From positions 760,001-824,000 of the forward strand of contig NZ_ARWA01000001.1 of assembly GCF_000385335.1 (NCBI RefSeq): a stretch of 64,000 nucleotides of DNA, given 5' to 3'. Source of the stretch: Methyloferula stellata AR4 (lineage in GTDB: Bacteria > Pseudomonadota > Alphaproteobacteria > Rhizobiales > Beijerinckiaceae). Within the stretch, counting starts at the first letter, position 1. Every line of letters begins with the position of its first letter. The position numbers and the translations under genes were made by a program. The notes under the pieces are model-generated. The model saw nothing but the letters and a program-made list of their open reading frames with translations, made no database searches and was not told the DNA's origin. Below, piece after piece: positions 1-9,138 of this stretch.

Positions 1-62
1 CAACAACGCGGTCACGCGCTCTTTCCAATGTCGAGATGTCTCGATTGAGGAGGAGATTCAGG

Positions 63-752
63 ATGGGTTTGAACGCGAATCTAAAAAAGTTTGAGGCCGA
101 TGTGGCGAAGCGCGTTGTCCTGCAGGCGACCCGCGACATCCGGCGCAACAGCAATCAGGTTTGCCGGTTGCATCACCATGCCGTCAGGACCGACGATATG
201 GAGGCGACCCGGCATTTCTATGAAGACATTATCGGCATGCCGATGACGGTCGCGATGAGCGGAATGCTTCCGACCGGCGATCGCGAGATACCTTTTCTGC
301 ATTGCTTCTTCGAAATGGGTGACGGCGGATTTCTGGCCTTCTTCCAATTTCTGCCCGATGCCTACGGGCCCGCGAACAAACTGCCGCAGGACGGCATCGA
401 TCATCACATTGCGGTCTCCGTCGGCAACTTTGACCACATCAATACGTTGAAGACGAAATTCGACGATCTCGGTCTCGCCTGTTGTGGCATGAATCACGGC
501 ATCTGCTATTCGCTTTATGTGCGCGACCCGAACAATATGCTGCTCGAATTCGTCTGCGATCCGCCAGCGGAACTGGAAATCTACGAGACTGCCGCGCAAG
601 CAGCGCATGCGGAGTTGGCGCGCTGGGCGAAGGGCGATTATACGCCGAGCAAGCCAGGCCCGACGCCTGACTTTCCGCTCCCGACATCAACGATGCAGGA
701 GATCGCCCGCGTAATCCACGGGCCCGGCCGCGCTGCCGTGCGGCCAGTCTGA
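63..752 (+). CDS. VOC-superfamily metalloenzyme (glyoxalase/extradiol-dioxygenase-like)
   Basis: The 229-residue protein has the vicinal-oxygen-chelate pattern. A His cluster lies near residues 37-39 at the start of the first beta-alpha module, DHH is at 113-115 and a Glu is at about 162 in MLLEFV. Together these fit the usual His-His-Glu metal triad. The family includes glyoxalases, extradiol dioxygenases and related lyases, and nothing here fixes the substrate. I chose the ATG at 63 because a strong AGGAGGAG ribosome site lies just before it (48-55); an in-frame ATG at 36 has none. The roughly 35 residues before the first VOC strand and the proline-rich tail are not typical of small glyoxalases. 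It is monocistronic as far as visible, and its upstream control lies outside the window. Confidence 0.8.
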   Translation: MGLNANLKKFEADVAKRVVLQATRDIRRNSNQVCRLHHHAVRTDDMEATRHFYEDIIGMPMTVAMSGMLPTGDREIPFLHCFFEMGDGGFLAFFQFLPDAYGPANKLPQDGIDHHIAVSVGNFDHINTLKTKFDDLGLACCGMNHGICYSLYVRDPNNMLLEFVCDPPAELEIYETAAQAAHAELARWAKGDYTPSKPGPTPDFPLPTSTMQEIARVIHGPGRAAVRPV

Positions 753-798
753 CGTCTTCGGCGTTTCGCCATGCAGAGGCATCGCATGGCGCGATGCC

Positions 799-1686
799 TT
801 ACACCTCGCCATGGCGCAACGTGCCGCCGCAATGCGGGCATGTCGCGCCGCCGGCATCGATCTGTACGATCTCGATTTCGGTCGATGTGGTCTTCACATT
901 CGGCCGGTCGCGGCGCAGGCGCAATTGGTCGATGAAGCTCACGGTGATGAGACCGGAGAAAAGCGCGAGCGTCACGATTCCGACGATGATCACCGCGCCG
1001 CCGAGGATGCGACCGGCGGCGGTCGCCGGGATCATATCGCCATAGCCGACCGTGGTCAGGGTTTCGATCGCCCACCACATGCAGACCGGAATCGACGTGA
1101 AAAGCGTCGCCTGTTCTTCGCCCTCGATCATATACATGAGCGCGCCGCTGATCGTCACGGTCAGGAAAAGGATGAACACCAAAGCGCCGATCGCATGGGC
1201 CTCCTCGCGCAATACGTTCCAGATCATCGCAAAGACAGTCGAATGCCGCGTCAGTTTGAGCATGCGCAACAGGCGCACCAGGCGCAGCACACGGAAATCT
1301 CCGGCGCCGAGCAAACCGAGCGCGGCCGGCAGGATCGAAATCAGATCGATGAGGCCGAAAAAGCTGGTGATATAGCGCAGCCGGTCCCGCAAGGGGTGCG
1401 GGACGGGGCCTTTGTGCAGGTCGACCGCGGTCCAGACCCTCAGCGCATATTCCAGAACGAAAATCGCCGTGGCGATATGCTCGATATAAATGAAGAGCCT
1501 CGGATGGCGCGCGCGAATGGGCTCGACCGATTCAAGGATGACGGCGCCGACGCTGACGATGATCAGGAATGCCAATGCGGCATTGAAATATCGGGTGGCC
1601 CTGTTCTGCCGCGCATTATCGTCGAACAGGGTGGCAAGACTCCGGCGCAGTCTGACGATCGTGCCGGCTTGGTGTCCATAAAGCAT
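799..1686 (-). CDS. Voltage-gated potassium channel (Kv-like, six TM)
   Basis: This 295-residue inner-membrane protein has six hydrophobic segments. S4 (about residues 130-145) carries arginines every third position, as in RVLRLVRLLRMLK, followed by the pore helix and the K+ selectivity filter TVGYGD near residue 212. This is the tetrameric Kv/KvAP-type architecture. The short cytoplasmic tail ends with a CPHCGG motif, a possible half zinc ribbon that is unusual for the family. The gene is convergent with the VOC gene. A FixK-type box (TTGCCGAGAATCAA) lies 47 nt upstream of the ATG, so expression under low oxygen is plausible. Its role would be setting membrane potential or K+ flux when respiration falls. 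Function is confident; regulation is inferred. Confidence 0.9.
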   Translation of the reverse strand: MLYGHQAGTIVRLRRSLATLFDDNARQNRATRYFNAALAFLIIVSVGAVILESVEPIRARHPRLFIYIEHIATAIFVLEYALRVWTAVDLHKGPVPHPLRDRLRYITSFFGLIDLISILPAALGLLGAGDFRVLRLVRLLRMLKLTRHSTVFAMIWNVLREEAHAIGALVFILFLTVTISGALMYMIEGEEQATLFTSIPVCMWWAIETLTTVGYGDMIPATAAGRILGGAVIIVGIVTLALFSGLITVSFIDQLRLRRDRPNVKTTSTEIEIVQIDAGGATCPHCGGTLRHGEV

Positions 1687-1732
1687 TGAGCCGGCTCCTT
1701 TTGGGTTCGGGCCGGTTCAAATTGAAATGTTT

Positions 1733-1746
1733 TTGCCGAGAATCAA
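1733..1746. promoter_or_regulatory. FixK/FNR-type box upstream of the K+ channel gene
   Basis: TTGCCGAGAATCAA fits the FixK2-style consensus TTG(A/C)-N6-(T/G)CAA. Its centre is about 53 nt before the channel ATG at 1686, a distance compatible with class II activation and a short leader. It is a weaker match than the sites at 3726 and 15664. Confidence 0.5.
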
Positions 1747-1791
1747 AGACCCTCGGCATTTATGACGGAGACATTGCAGCTAAAAGCATCG

Positions 1792-1815
1792 CGGGCTGTC
1801 CGAGACGACAGCCCG
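1792..1815 (-). terminator. Hairpin after the aldo/keto reductase gene
   Basis: A 9-bp stem (CGGGCTGTC with GACAGCCCG) and a 6-nt loop lie 21 nt past the stop of the minus-strand reductase gene. A short U-rich stretch follows about 7 nt later on that strand. It probably separates the reductase from the channel gene, but the poor U-tract makes it a weak intrinsic terminator. Confidence 0.4.
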
Positions 1816-1835
1816 GCGCGCGGGTCGATCTGCCG

Positions 1836-2711
1836 TCAAACTGTCGATTCGGCCATGCCTTCGCGATCGAGAATTTTGAATTCCTCGTCGGTCAGCGCGA
1901 TATCGACGGCCGCCACATTCTCTTCGAGATGCGAGACCTTCGATGTGCCGGGAATGGGAAGCATGACCGGGCTGCGCTTCAAGACCCAGGCCAGCGCGAC
2001 CTGACTGGGCGCGGCGCCGTGGCGTTTCGCAATGGCGTCGAGGATCGATCCGGGCTTGGCGAGATTGCCGGCGGCCAGCGGGTACCAAGGGATGAAACCG
2101 ATCCCATGCTGTTCGCAATAGGCAAGCACGTCCTCGCTTTTCCGGTCGACGAGATTGTAGCGGTTCTGCACGGTCGCCACCTTGAAGACCTTCGAGGCGG
2201 CTTCGATGTCTTCGACGGAGACTTCGCTCAGGCCCGCATAGCGGATGAGCTTCGTGTCGAGGAGCGACTTGATCGTTGCGAATTGCTCGTCGCGCGGGAC
2301 TTTGGGGTCGATCCGGTGCAATTGCCAAAGGCCGAGCTGTTCGACGCCGAGGTTGCGCAGGCTTTTGTGCACCTGCTGGACGAGATATTCGGGCCGCCCC
2401 AAGGGCACCCATACATCCGGCCCGGTGCGTGCCAAGCCGCCCTTCGTGGCGATGAGCATGCCCTTATAGGGATGAAGCGCTTCGCAGATGAGCCGCTCCG
2501 ATACATCCGGTCCATAGGAATCGGCCGTATCGATAAAATTGATGCCAAGCTCCGGCAGGCGCTTCAAGGTACGGATCGCCTCGGGACGATCCAGGGGTTC
2601 GCCCCAGATGCCGGAGCCAGTCAGGCGCATCGCGCCGAAGCCGAGGCGGTTGACTTCCGTTTCGCCGGCAATTTTGAACGTGCCGGATTTCGCTGCATTG
2701 GGCTGGGGCAT
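1836..2711 (-). CDS. Aldo/keto reductase
   Basis: NAD(P)H-dependent oxidoreductase of the AKR (beta/alpha)8 superfamily, 291 residues from the preferred start. The catalytic tetrad is recognisable: Asp and Tyr in DTADSYG, Lys in ATKGG, and His in LWQLHRID. The late segment [16 protein letters not shown] is the usual cofactor phosphate-binding loop. An ATG at 2765 would add 18 residues, but 2711 places the protein start right before the conserved first strand; neither has a strong ribosome site. It lies downstream of the hdeD-like gene on the same strand with a 130-nt gap, so the two may be cotranscribed from the FixK-type box at 3535. Substrate unknown. Confidence 0.87.
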   Translation of the reverse strand: MPQPNAAKSGTFKIAGETEVNRLGFGAMRLTGSGIWGEPLDRPEAIRTLKRLPELGINFIDTADSYGPDVSERLICEALHPYKGMLIATKGGLARTGPDVWVPLGRPEYLVQQVHKSLRNLGVEQLGLWQLHRIDPKVPRDEQFATIKSLLDTKLIRYAGLSEVSVEDIEAASKVFKVATVQNRYNLVDRKSEDVLAYCEQHGIGFIPWYPLAAGNLAKPGSILDAIAKRHGAAPSQVALAWVLKRSPVMLPIPGTSKVSHLEENVAAVDIALTDEEFKILDREGMAESTV

Positions 2712-2840
2712 TTTGCTTCGCTCTGCTTCGAATGTTTCAGCTGTAACATTTCGAAGATAGTGCATCGCATGCGAAAGCGCCGTGATGGCGCTCTCACAAT
2801 ATTTTGAAAAAGCTAGGTGGCAGCCGAGCTTCCAGTGTCT

Positions 2841-3479
2841 TTACGCGGAATGGGCGGCTTCCGGCGCTGCTCCAGGCGCGGTCGCCTTTTTGTGCTGCGA
2901 GCGCAGCTGAAAGGCGAGACCCAGAAGGAAGAAGCCGAAAGCCATGGCATAGGCGCCGAGCCACCAAGTCAGCACGATGGCGCCGATGATGGGCGCGATC
3001 ACCAGCAAGATCCCGTAAAGCACGGAGACGATACCGCCAGCGAGAAGCCACCAGCGGCCGTGATCCTGTCTCAACCGGACGGCCGCGGCGATCATGAATC
3101 CGCCCGAGACAAGCGCCCAAGCCGCGACGAGCAGCACGAAGATCAATACCGTCTCTCCAGGCCATGTGGTGACGGCCGTGGCCGTCAAAATATCAACGAT
3201 ACCCTCTACAGTCAGCCAGCCCCAGGGCCTGCCGCGCCGTGCCTCCTGCACGGACGCAACGATGGCAAAAACGCCATCGACCAGAAGATAGACGGCGAAA
3301 ACCAGGACCAGCGACAGCATCGTCACGGCCGGCATGAAGAAGGCGACCAATCCGAAGAGGATGCCGAAAATGCCGCGAAGCCCTACGGCCCACCAGTTGC
3401 GTGAAAGATCTCTATGGATCTCATCGAAAGTGATTGCGGACCATGGGGCGGCCGATTCAAATTTGTCGGTTGATGTCAT
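2841..3479 (-). CDS. HdeD-like (DUF308) membrane protein
   Basis: The protein has 212 residues with about six hydrophobic helices in three hairpin pairs, the duplicated DUF308 pattern of HdeD, an acid-resistance-associated inner-membrane protein. I chose the ATG at 3479 because GGAG lies 6 nt before it; a longer reading to 3614 lacks this. The N-terminal WWAVGLRGIFGILFG stretch is the classic first repeat. A FixK-type palindrome (TTGACCGAAGTCAA) lies 56 nt upstream, and the gene faces the Mg-type ATPase divergently. Relatives sit in stress and low-oxygen clusters of other alphaproteobacteria. The molecular activity of HdeD is not established. Confidence 0.82.
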   Translation of the reverse strand: MTSTDKFESAAPWSAITFDEIHRDLSRNWWAVGLRGIFGILFGLVAFFMPAVTMLSLVLVFAVYLLVDGVFAIVASVQEARRGRPWGWLTVEGIVDILTATAVTTWPGETVLIFVLLVAAWALVSGGFMIAAAVRLRQDHGRWWLLAGGIVSVLYGILLVIAPIIGAIVLTWWLGAYAMAFGFFLLGLAFQLRSQHKKATAPGAAPEAAHSA

Positions 3480-3534
3480 GACATGCTCCAGCTCACGTTT
3501 GTCGTTGAACCTATTCCAAAGCCAATTCGATGGA

Positions 3535-3548
3535 TTGACCGAAGTCAA
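3535..3548. promoter_or_regulatory. FixK/FNR-type box upstream of the hdeD-like gene
   Basis: TTGACCGAAGTCAA is a perfect 5+5 palindrome around a 4-nt spacer and fits TTG(A/C)-N6-(T/G)CAA. It ends 56 nt before the hdeD-like ATG. Confidence 0.55.
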
Positions 3549-3725
3549 TGCCGGTAAGCCAAGCACCGAACCCAAAGCTGAAAACCGGCTTTGGGAAGAA
3601 TTCGATGCGTTCATAAAGACATGGCGTGGTGAATTGATTCAAGTTGAACATTCTCCGCTCCACGCCGATGCGGACAATCCACCGGAATAGTTTCGCCTGC
3701 CGATATCTCGGAATGATGAATGCTT

Positions 3726-3739
3726 TTGATGAGAATCAA
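3726..3739. promoter_or_regulatory. Canonical FNR/FixK box upstream of the P-type ATPase
   Basis: TTGATGAGAATCAA is the exact TTGAT-N4-ATCAA anaerobox. It lies 134 nt before the ATPase ATG at 3874, so the leader would be about 95 nt if the site is at -41. Expected chance occurrence of the ten fixed bases is well below one per window. Confidence 0.65.
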
Positions 3740-3873
3740 GCTGATCGGCCTCAAAGCGGATAAGCTGACGGCTCTTGGCCAATGCCGGATTGTTACAAAT
3801 CCGCTCTATGCTTTGCCTGTTGCCGCACGGATGCCGGACTTGCCAGGAGCGCGCCGGTTCGTTTGGAGCCCTC

Positions 3874-6474
3874 ATGTTTCATTGGTTCGATCGCGCAAAA
3901 CCGGGCATATCTCTCTTTGGCACCACGTCTGCGCCAGGCGCAGCGGAGCCGCCGGCGTCTTCCGATGCCGCGGCCCTGGCGCTCCCCGAGCTTCTGCGTG
4001 AGCTGCGGACGTCCCAGGCTGGTCTCAGCAGTGCCGAGGCTGCGGCGCGGCTTGCCGCTTACGGTCAAAACGTCATCGCGACACACGGGCCGACGGGACT
4101 GCTGATCAAATTCCTCGGCCGCTTCCGCAATCCGCTGGTCTTGATCCTCATCGCCGCGGCCGGGGTATCGGCCCTGACCGGCGATGTGCCGAGCTTCGTC
4201 ATCATCACCGTCATCGTTCTGATGTCGGTCATTCTCGATGTCGTGCAGGAGCGCCGTGCCGAGGACGCGGCGGAGGCGCTGCGTAAACAGGTGTCGCTCA
4301 CCGCGCAGGTCTTTCGCGACGGACGCCAGATAGAGGTGGAGGCATGCGATCTCGTGCCGGGCGATGTCATTTCGCTCGCGGCGGGCGATCTGATCCCGGC
4401 CGATTGCCGCCTGATCGAAGCGCGTGACCTCTATGTGAACGAGGCGCTTCTCACCGGCGAACCCTATCCGGCCGAAAAGGAAGCGGTCGCGGGCGCCGCC
4501 GATCACGCGCAAGCCGCGCTGCTGCCGCGTCATCAAGTCTTCATGGGAAGCTCGGTCGTCAGCGGAACCGCCAAGGCGCTGATCGTCGTGACCGGGAAAA
4601 ATGCACAATTGGGATCGATCGCAGGCGCGCTTCAAAAACCGCCGCCGCCCACGGCCTTTGCAATCGGGGTCCGCGATTTCGGGCTGATGATCGTCCGGAT
4701 CACGATTTTTCTCGTCCTCTTCACGCTGCTCGTCAATCTGGCCTTCCACCGGCCGCCGCTCGAATCCTTTCTTTTTGCCTTGGCGCTCGCCGTCGGACTG
4801 ACACCCGAACTTTTGCCCATGGTGATCTCGGTCACGCTCGCGCATGGCGCCATGCGCATGGCACGCAAGCAGGTGATCGTGAAACGCCTCTCTGCCATTC
4901 ACGATCTCGGCAGTATGGATATCTTGTGCAGCGACAAGACCGGCACTTTGACCGATGCCAAAATCAAGCTCGTGCGTGAAGTCGATCTCGCCGGGCATGA
5001 GAGCGACAGCGTGATGCAAATGGCGGAGCTCAATGCCGCCTTTGAGACCGGGATCAAAAGCCCTCTAGACGAAGCGATCCTGGCGGCCAAAGTCGCCGAT
5101 CTTTCAGGCTGGACGAAGATCGATGAAGTGCCGTTCGATTTCGAGCGGCGGCGTGTCTCGGTTTTGCTCGAAAACGCTGGCCGCCGGCTTCTCGTCGTCA
5201 AGGGTGCACCCGAAGACGTGCTGCGTCTTTCATCGCATTATGCGATTGAAGGTTCTCAGTTGCTGCCACTCGATGCCGTGGCGCGTGAAATCGCGGAGCA
5301 AACCTTTGCCGCGCTTAGCAAGGAAGGCTTTCGCGTTCTTGGCGTCGCGTCGCGCGATGTCGAAGCCACTTGCTGCCATGCCCGCGTTGGAGATGAGAGC
5401 GCACTTACCTTCGTGGGCTTTCTCGCTTTTCTCGATCCGCCTAAAGCGGGTGCCAAAGCCGCTATCGCCGAATTGGCGGGGCTTGGCGTTACCGTCAAGG
5501 TCGTGACCGGCGACAATGAGCAGGTGACGCGTCATGTCTGCGGCGACCTCGACCTCGACATCAAAGGGACGCTGACGGGGCCAGAGCTCGACAAGCTTGG
5601 CGACGAGGCGCTTGCGGCACGGCTCGACGACACGACCTTGTTCTGCCGTGTCACGCCGCAACAGAAATCGCGCATCATTACCGCTTTCCGAACGAGAGGC
5701 CATGTCGTCGGCTATCTCGGCGACGGCATCAATGATGCGCCGTCGCTGCACGCGGCCGATGTTGGTTTTTCCGTCGATACCGCCGTCGACGTCGCGAAGG
5801 AAGCGGCGAGCATGATTTTGCTGCGCAAGGATCTCGACGTGCTGGCGGAAGGTGTGCGCGAAGGCCGCCGGACCTACGCGAATATCCTCAAATATGTGAT
5901 GATGGGCACGAGCTCGAATTTCGGCAATATGTTCTCGATGGCCGGCGGCGTCATCATTCTGCCGTTCCTGCCCATGCTGCCGATTCAAATCCTCCTCAAC
6001 AATCTGCTTTACGATTTCTCGGAAACGACCATCCCGCTCGATTATGTCGACGAGGCCATGGTCGCCAAGCCGCGGCGCTGGGACTTGAAGGCGGTCCGGA
6101 AATTCATGTTCATTGTCGGGCCGCTGAGCTCGATTTTCGACTTCGTCACCTTTTGGCTTTTGCTGCACGTCTTCAAGGCGGACGAAACCTTGTTCCATAC
6201 GAGCTGGTTCGTGGAATCTATGGCGACGCAGGTGCTTGTCATCTTCATCATTCGTACGGCGCAGCCCTTCCGCAATCTGCCGCATCCGGCGCTGGCCTTC
6301 AGCTCGCTTGCCGCCGTCAGCCTCGCCGTGCTGGTCCCCTTCACGCCGCTTGGCGCCTGGTTTGGCTTCGTGCCTTTATCCGCCGGGCTTCTGGGTGCGC
6401 TGGCCTTAACGACTCTTGCCTATCTCGGTCTCGTCTATATCGTCCGGCGCTGGTTCTTCCATGAGATGGCGTGA
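3874..6474 (+). CDS. Magnesium-type P-type ATPase (P3B, MgtA/MgtB family)
   Basis: Cation-transporting ATPase of 866 residues. Motifs in order: LLTGEPYPAEKE in the actuator domain, TPELLPMV in TM4 (the P3B version of PEGLP), SDKTGTLTD with the phosphorylated Asp near residue 353, VVTGDNEQVT, and GDGINDAPSLHAADVG at the hinge. About ten TM helices are visible, with the last six C-terminal. P3B enzymes import Mg2+ (some relatives move other cations). The ATG at 3874 is preceded by GGAG, whereas a longer reading from 3775 has no ribosome site. The APH/P-loop kinase follows after only 6 nt, so they form one operon. A canonical FixK box lies upstream. A P-type ATPase next to a kinase of this type is also seen in the mycobacterial DosR region. 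Confidence 0.9.
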   Translation: MFHWFDRAKPGISLFGTTSAPGAAEPPASSDAAALALPELLRELRTSQAGLSSAEAAARLAAYGQNVIATHGPTGLLIKFLGRFRNPLVLILIAAAGVSALTGDVPSFVIITVIVLMSVILDVVQERRAEDAAEALRKQVSLTAQVFRDGRQIEVEACDLVPGDVISLAAGDLIPADCRLIEARDLYVNEALLTGEPYPAEKEAVAGAADHAQAALLPRHQVFMGSSVVSGTAKALIVVTGKNAQLGSIAGALQKPPPPTAFAIGVRDFGLMIVRITIFLVLFTLLVNLAFHRPPLESFLFALALAVGLTPELLPMVISVTLAHGAMRMARKQVIVKRLSAIHDLGSMDILCSDKTGTLTDAKIKLVREVDLAGHESDSVMQMAELNAAFETGIKSPLDEAILAAKVADLSGWTKIDEVPFDFERRRVSVLLENAGRRLLVVKGAPEDVLRLSSHYAIEGSQLLPLDAVAREIAEQTFAALSKEGFRVLGVASRDVEATCCHARVGDESALTFVGFLAFLDPPKAGAKAAIAELAGLGVTVKVVTGDNEQVTRHVCGDLDLDIKGTLTGPELDKLGDEALAARLDDTTLFCRVTPQQKSRIITAFRTRGHVVGYLGDGINDAPSLHAADVGFSVDTAVDVAKEAASMILLRKDLDVLAEGVREGRRTYANILKYVMMGTSSNFGNMFSMAGGVIILPFLPMLPIQILLNNLLYDFSETTIPLDYVDEAMVAKPRRWDLKAVRKFMFIVGPLSSIFDFVTFWLLLHVFKADETLFHTSWFVESMATQVLVIFIIRTAQPFRNLPHPALAFSSLAAVSLAVLVPFTPLGAWFGFVPLSAGLLGALALTTLAYLGLVYIVRRWFFHEMA

Positions 6475-6480
6475 TGACAG

Positions 6481-8037
6481 ATGCAGCCGCCAGATAAAGC
6501 CGAGACCGCGGATCAAAGTGCCGTCTTTGCGTTTCTCGGCGATGCCGCGACCTATGGCTTGTCTGCGCCGATCAAGCGCATCGACACACATGGAGCCGTC
6601 GTGTTTCTGGCGGGTGACGACGTCTATAAGGTGAAACGCGCGGTCCACTTTTCCTATATGGATTTCTCGACTCTCGAGAAACGAAAGGCGGCCTGCGAAG
6701 CTGAGATCGCGGTCAATCGCGACAATGCCCCGGCTCTCTATCTTGAAACGGTGCCCATCACGCGCGCCGCGCATGGGCTTCACCTTGGCGGCGATGGCGA
6801 GCCCGTCGAATGGGCCGTTCATCTGCGCCGTTTCAATGAGGAAGCGACGCTCGATCGTCTCGCGGAACAAGGGCCGTTTGAGTCCACGCTTCTCGCGCGG
6901 CTTGCCGCGGCCGTGAGCGCCGCGCATCGGCAGGCGCCGATTCGCGACGGTGAGGCTGCGACGGCTGCGCTGCGGCGCGCCTTGGTTGCGACAGTAGACG
7001 AGCTTTGCGATCGCACGGACGTCTTCGCATCGGAGGATGATTCAGGTGCGTTCCGGGCGCGGCTGATCACGGCCTTCGATCAGGGCGAACCGCTGCTTTT
7101 GCGGCGTGGTGGCAAAGGCAAGGTGCGGCGCTGCCATGGCGATCTTCATTTGCGCAATATCGTCTTGATCGACGGCGCGCCTGTACTCTTCGACGCCATC
7201 GAATTCAACGAAGCCCTCGCCGTCACGGATATTCTCTACGATCTTGCCTTTTTGATCATGGATCTATGGCACCGCGGCCTTGCCGCCGACGCCAATCTCC
7301 TGTTGAACCGCTATCTTTGGGCCTCAGACGACGCGCAAAGCGAAATCGAAGGCTTGGCACTTTTGCCGCTCTTCCTCGCCCTTCGCGCGGCGATACGCGC
7401 CATCGTCATGGCCGCGCAAAGCAGGCTCGACCCGGCAAAGACAGGCCTGCGCGACAATGCGCGATCCTATTTGGAGGCCGCGGGCCGCTTCCTCGATCCC
7501 GTCGCGCCATGTCTCGTCGCGGTCGGGGGTCTCTCGGGAACCGGCAAGAGCGTGCTCTGCGCGGCGCTCGCGCCATCGATCGGCGCGGCGCCAGGCGCGC
7601 TCCATTTGCGCAGCGACATTGAGCGGAAGAACATGTTTGGCGGCGACGAAATGGAGCGCTTGCCGGCGGAAGCCTACCGGTCCGAAATCTCAGCCCAGGT
7701 CTATGAGCGGCTGAAACAGCTCGCAGAAACGGGGTTGAAAGCTGGGCGCGGCGTTATCCTCGATGCGACCTATACGAAGCCGGAAGGCCGGAAGGTTTTG
7801 GCCGATCTCGCGGCCGCGGCTGGCCTTTGCTTCACCGGTATCTGGCTCGAGGCGCCGCTCGATCTTTTGACGAAACGTGTAAATGAGCGGCGGGGCGATG
7901 CCTCGGATGCCACGGCCGATGTCGTCGCCGGTCAGGCGCAAGAAGATTTGGGCGACATCACGTGGCACAGACTCGATGCTTCAAAGAGCACGGAGGTACT
8001 TAAGGCTGAGGCTTTGGCGCTGATTGGTTCGGCATGA
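6481..8037 (+). CDS. Bifunctional aminoglycoside-phosphotransferase-like / P-loop kinase protein
   Basis: This 518-residue two-domain protein has an N-terminal half (about 1-330) that is APH/choline-kinase-like, with the Brenner motif CHGDLHLRN and the metal-binding segment FDAIEFNE. The C-terminal half carries a Walker A loop GLSGTGKS near residue 355 and resembles zeta-toxin/AAA-type small kinases. The same fusion is found in M. tuberculosis Rv2004c, a DosR-regulon member of unknown function. Substrate is unknown; antibiotic phosphorylation should not be assumed. It starts 6 nt after the ATPase stop and is almost certainly cotranscribed with it. Confidence 0.85.
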   Translation: MQPPDKAETADQSAVFAFLGDAATYGLSAPIKRIDTHGAVVFLAGDDVYKVKRAVHFSYMDFSTLEKRKAACEAEIAVNRDNAPALYLETVPITRAAHGLHLGGDGEPVEWAVHLRRFNEEATLDRLAEQGPFESTLLARLAAAVSAAHRQAPIRDGEAATAALRRALVATVDELCDRTDVFASEDDSGAFRARLITAFDQGEPLLLRRGGKGKVRRCHGDLHLRNIVLIDGAPVLFDAIEFNEALAVTDILYDLAFLIMDLWHRGLAADANLLLNRYLWASDDAQSEIEGLALLPLFLALRAAIRAIVMAAQSRLDPAKTGLRDNARSYLEAAGRFLDPVAPCLVAVGGLSGTGKSVLCAALAPSIGAAPGALHLRSDIERKNMFGGDEMERLPAEAYRSEISAQVYERLKQLAETGLKAGRGVILDATYTKPEGRKVLADLAAAAGLCFTGIWLEAPLDLLTKRVNERRGDASDATADVVAGQAQEDLGDITWHRLDASKSTEVLKAEALALIGSA

Positions 8038-8077
8038 TGCGTTTGGATTGGAACATTGCGAAATCGACGTATGCAAA

Positions 8078-8100
8078 CCCTCTCCCGCAAGGGGAGAAGG
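8078..8100. repeat. Half copy of a REP-like intergenic palindrome
   Basis: A short stem (CTCTCCC, GCAA loop, GGGGAGAAG) matches the end modules of the larger elements at 9139, 16934 and 47686. It lies between the convergent kinase and alcohol dehydrogenase genes and may act as a bidirectional transcript end. Confidence 0.6.
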
Positions 8101-8129
8101 AACGGCGCCCTATCGTTTGAGTCAGTCTC

Positions 8130-9113
8130 CTAAGGCACAAGCACAGCGGCACCGTCGAAACGTCCGGCGCGCAGGTCGGCCAGTGCTTCATTGGCTTTTT
8201 GCAGCGGATAGCGCGTCGTCTCGGTCACGATCCCGACCTGCGGTGCGAGCTTCAGAAAATCGATGCCGTCCTGGCGGGTGAGATTGGCGACGGACACGAG
8301 CTGGCGTTCTTCCCACAAAATCTCATAAGGGAAACTCGGAATATCGCTCATATGAATGCCGGCGCAGACGACACGGCCGCCTTTGTGGACGGCGCGCAGC
8401 GCGGCAGGCACGAGGCTTCCGACGGGTGCGAAGATGATCGCGGCATCGAGCGGTTCGGGGGGGCTCTCGTCCGAGCCCCCGGCCCAGACGGCGCCCAGAC
8501 GCCGCGCGAAAGCCTGCGTCGTGACATCGCCCGGCTGGGTGAAGCCAAAGACCTGCCGTCCCTGCCATATCGCAACTTGCGCGATGATATGGGCGGCGGC
8601 GCCAAAGCCATAGAGGCCCAATTTCTTACCCTCGCCCGCGATGACCAAAGAGCGCCAGCCGATCAGGCCTGCGCAGAGCAGAGGCGCGAGCGCGACATCA
8701 TCGCCGGTTTCGCCGAGCGGAAAGGCGAAGCGCGCATCGGCGATCAGCGCGGTGGCAAAGCCACCGTCGCGCGTATAGCCGGTGAAGAGCGGATGATCGC
8801 AGAGATTCTCATGCTGCGAGACGCAATAGGAGCAGACCCCGCAGGTGTGGCCGAGCCAGGGAATGCCGACGCGCTCGCCCATTTGCAAGCCTTCGACGCC
8901 AGCGCCCATCGCGTCGATTCTGCCGACGACTTCGTGGCCCGGAATGATCGGCAGTTTCGGGTGAGGCAATTCGCCATCGACCACATGTAAATCGGTGCGG
9001 CAGACGCCGCAGGCCGTGATTTTGATGCGGATCTCGCCTGGCCCGGGCTCCCGGTCGGGCAGCTCGGTCCATTCCAGCGGCGTGCGCAGTTTCTTCAGCA
9101 CCATGGCGTGCAT
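8130..9113 (-). CDS. Zinc-dependent alcohol dehydrogenase (MDR family)
   Basis: This 327-residue medium-chain dehydrogenase has the catalytic zinc ligands Cys in ACGVCRTDLH and His in IIPGHEVVG. Four structural-zinc cysteines lie in CGVCSYCVSQHENLC. The cofactor-binding strand is somewhat irregular (LGLYGFGAAAHI). Closest to the AdhA-like zinc-binding alcohol dehydrogenase group, it would interconvert alcohols and aldehydes using NAD(H). The ATG at 9113 has GAGG five bases ahead. It lies downstream of the usp gene on the same strand with a REP-like element in the 173-nt gap, so it may share the FixK-type box at 10189. Reoxidising NADH by alcohol formation would fit oxygen limitation; this is inference. 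Confidence 0.88.
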   Translation of the reverse strand: MHAMVLKKLRTPLEWTELPDREPGPGEIRIKITACGVCRTDLHVVDGELPHPKLPIIPGHEVVGRIDAMGAGVEGLQMGERVGIPWLGHTCGVCSYCVSQHENLCDHPLFTGYTRDGGFATALIADARFAFPLGETGDDVALAPLLCAGLIGWRSLVIAGEGKKLGLYGFGAAAHIIAQVAIWQGRQVFGFTQPGDVTTQAFARRLGAVWAGGSDESPPEPLDAAIIFAPVGSLVPAALRAVHKGGRVVCAGIHMSDIPSFPYEILWEERQLVSVANLTRQDGIDFLKLAPQVGIVTETTRYPLQKANEALADLRAGRFDGAAVLVP

Positions 9114-9138
9114 GACAGCCTCAACGATTGAGCGCGTT

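Noticed and set aside
811-1689. Long plus-strand frame (292 codons) opposite the K+ channel gene
   Set aside because: Its product is rich in Asp, Arg and His with no hydrophobic core or motif, the usual shadow of a GC-rich gene; the minus strand has a complete Kv channel.
4441-4480. TGEP instead of TGES in the actuator domain of the P-type ATPase
   Set aside because: The catalytic Glu is kept and TGEP occurs in functional P-type ATPases such as CopA, so it is not a defect.
3793-5019. Minus-strand frame of 408 codons opposite the P-type ATPase
   Set aside because: Charged low-complexity shadow; the plus strand shows every P-type ATPase motif.
6481-8037. Antibiotic resistance gene (aminoglycoside phosphotransferase)
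   Set aside because: The APH-like half is fused to a P-loop kinase and sits in a stress operon; this fusion family has no demonstrated antibiotic substrate.
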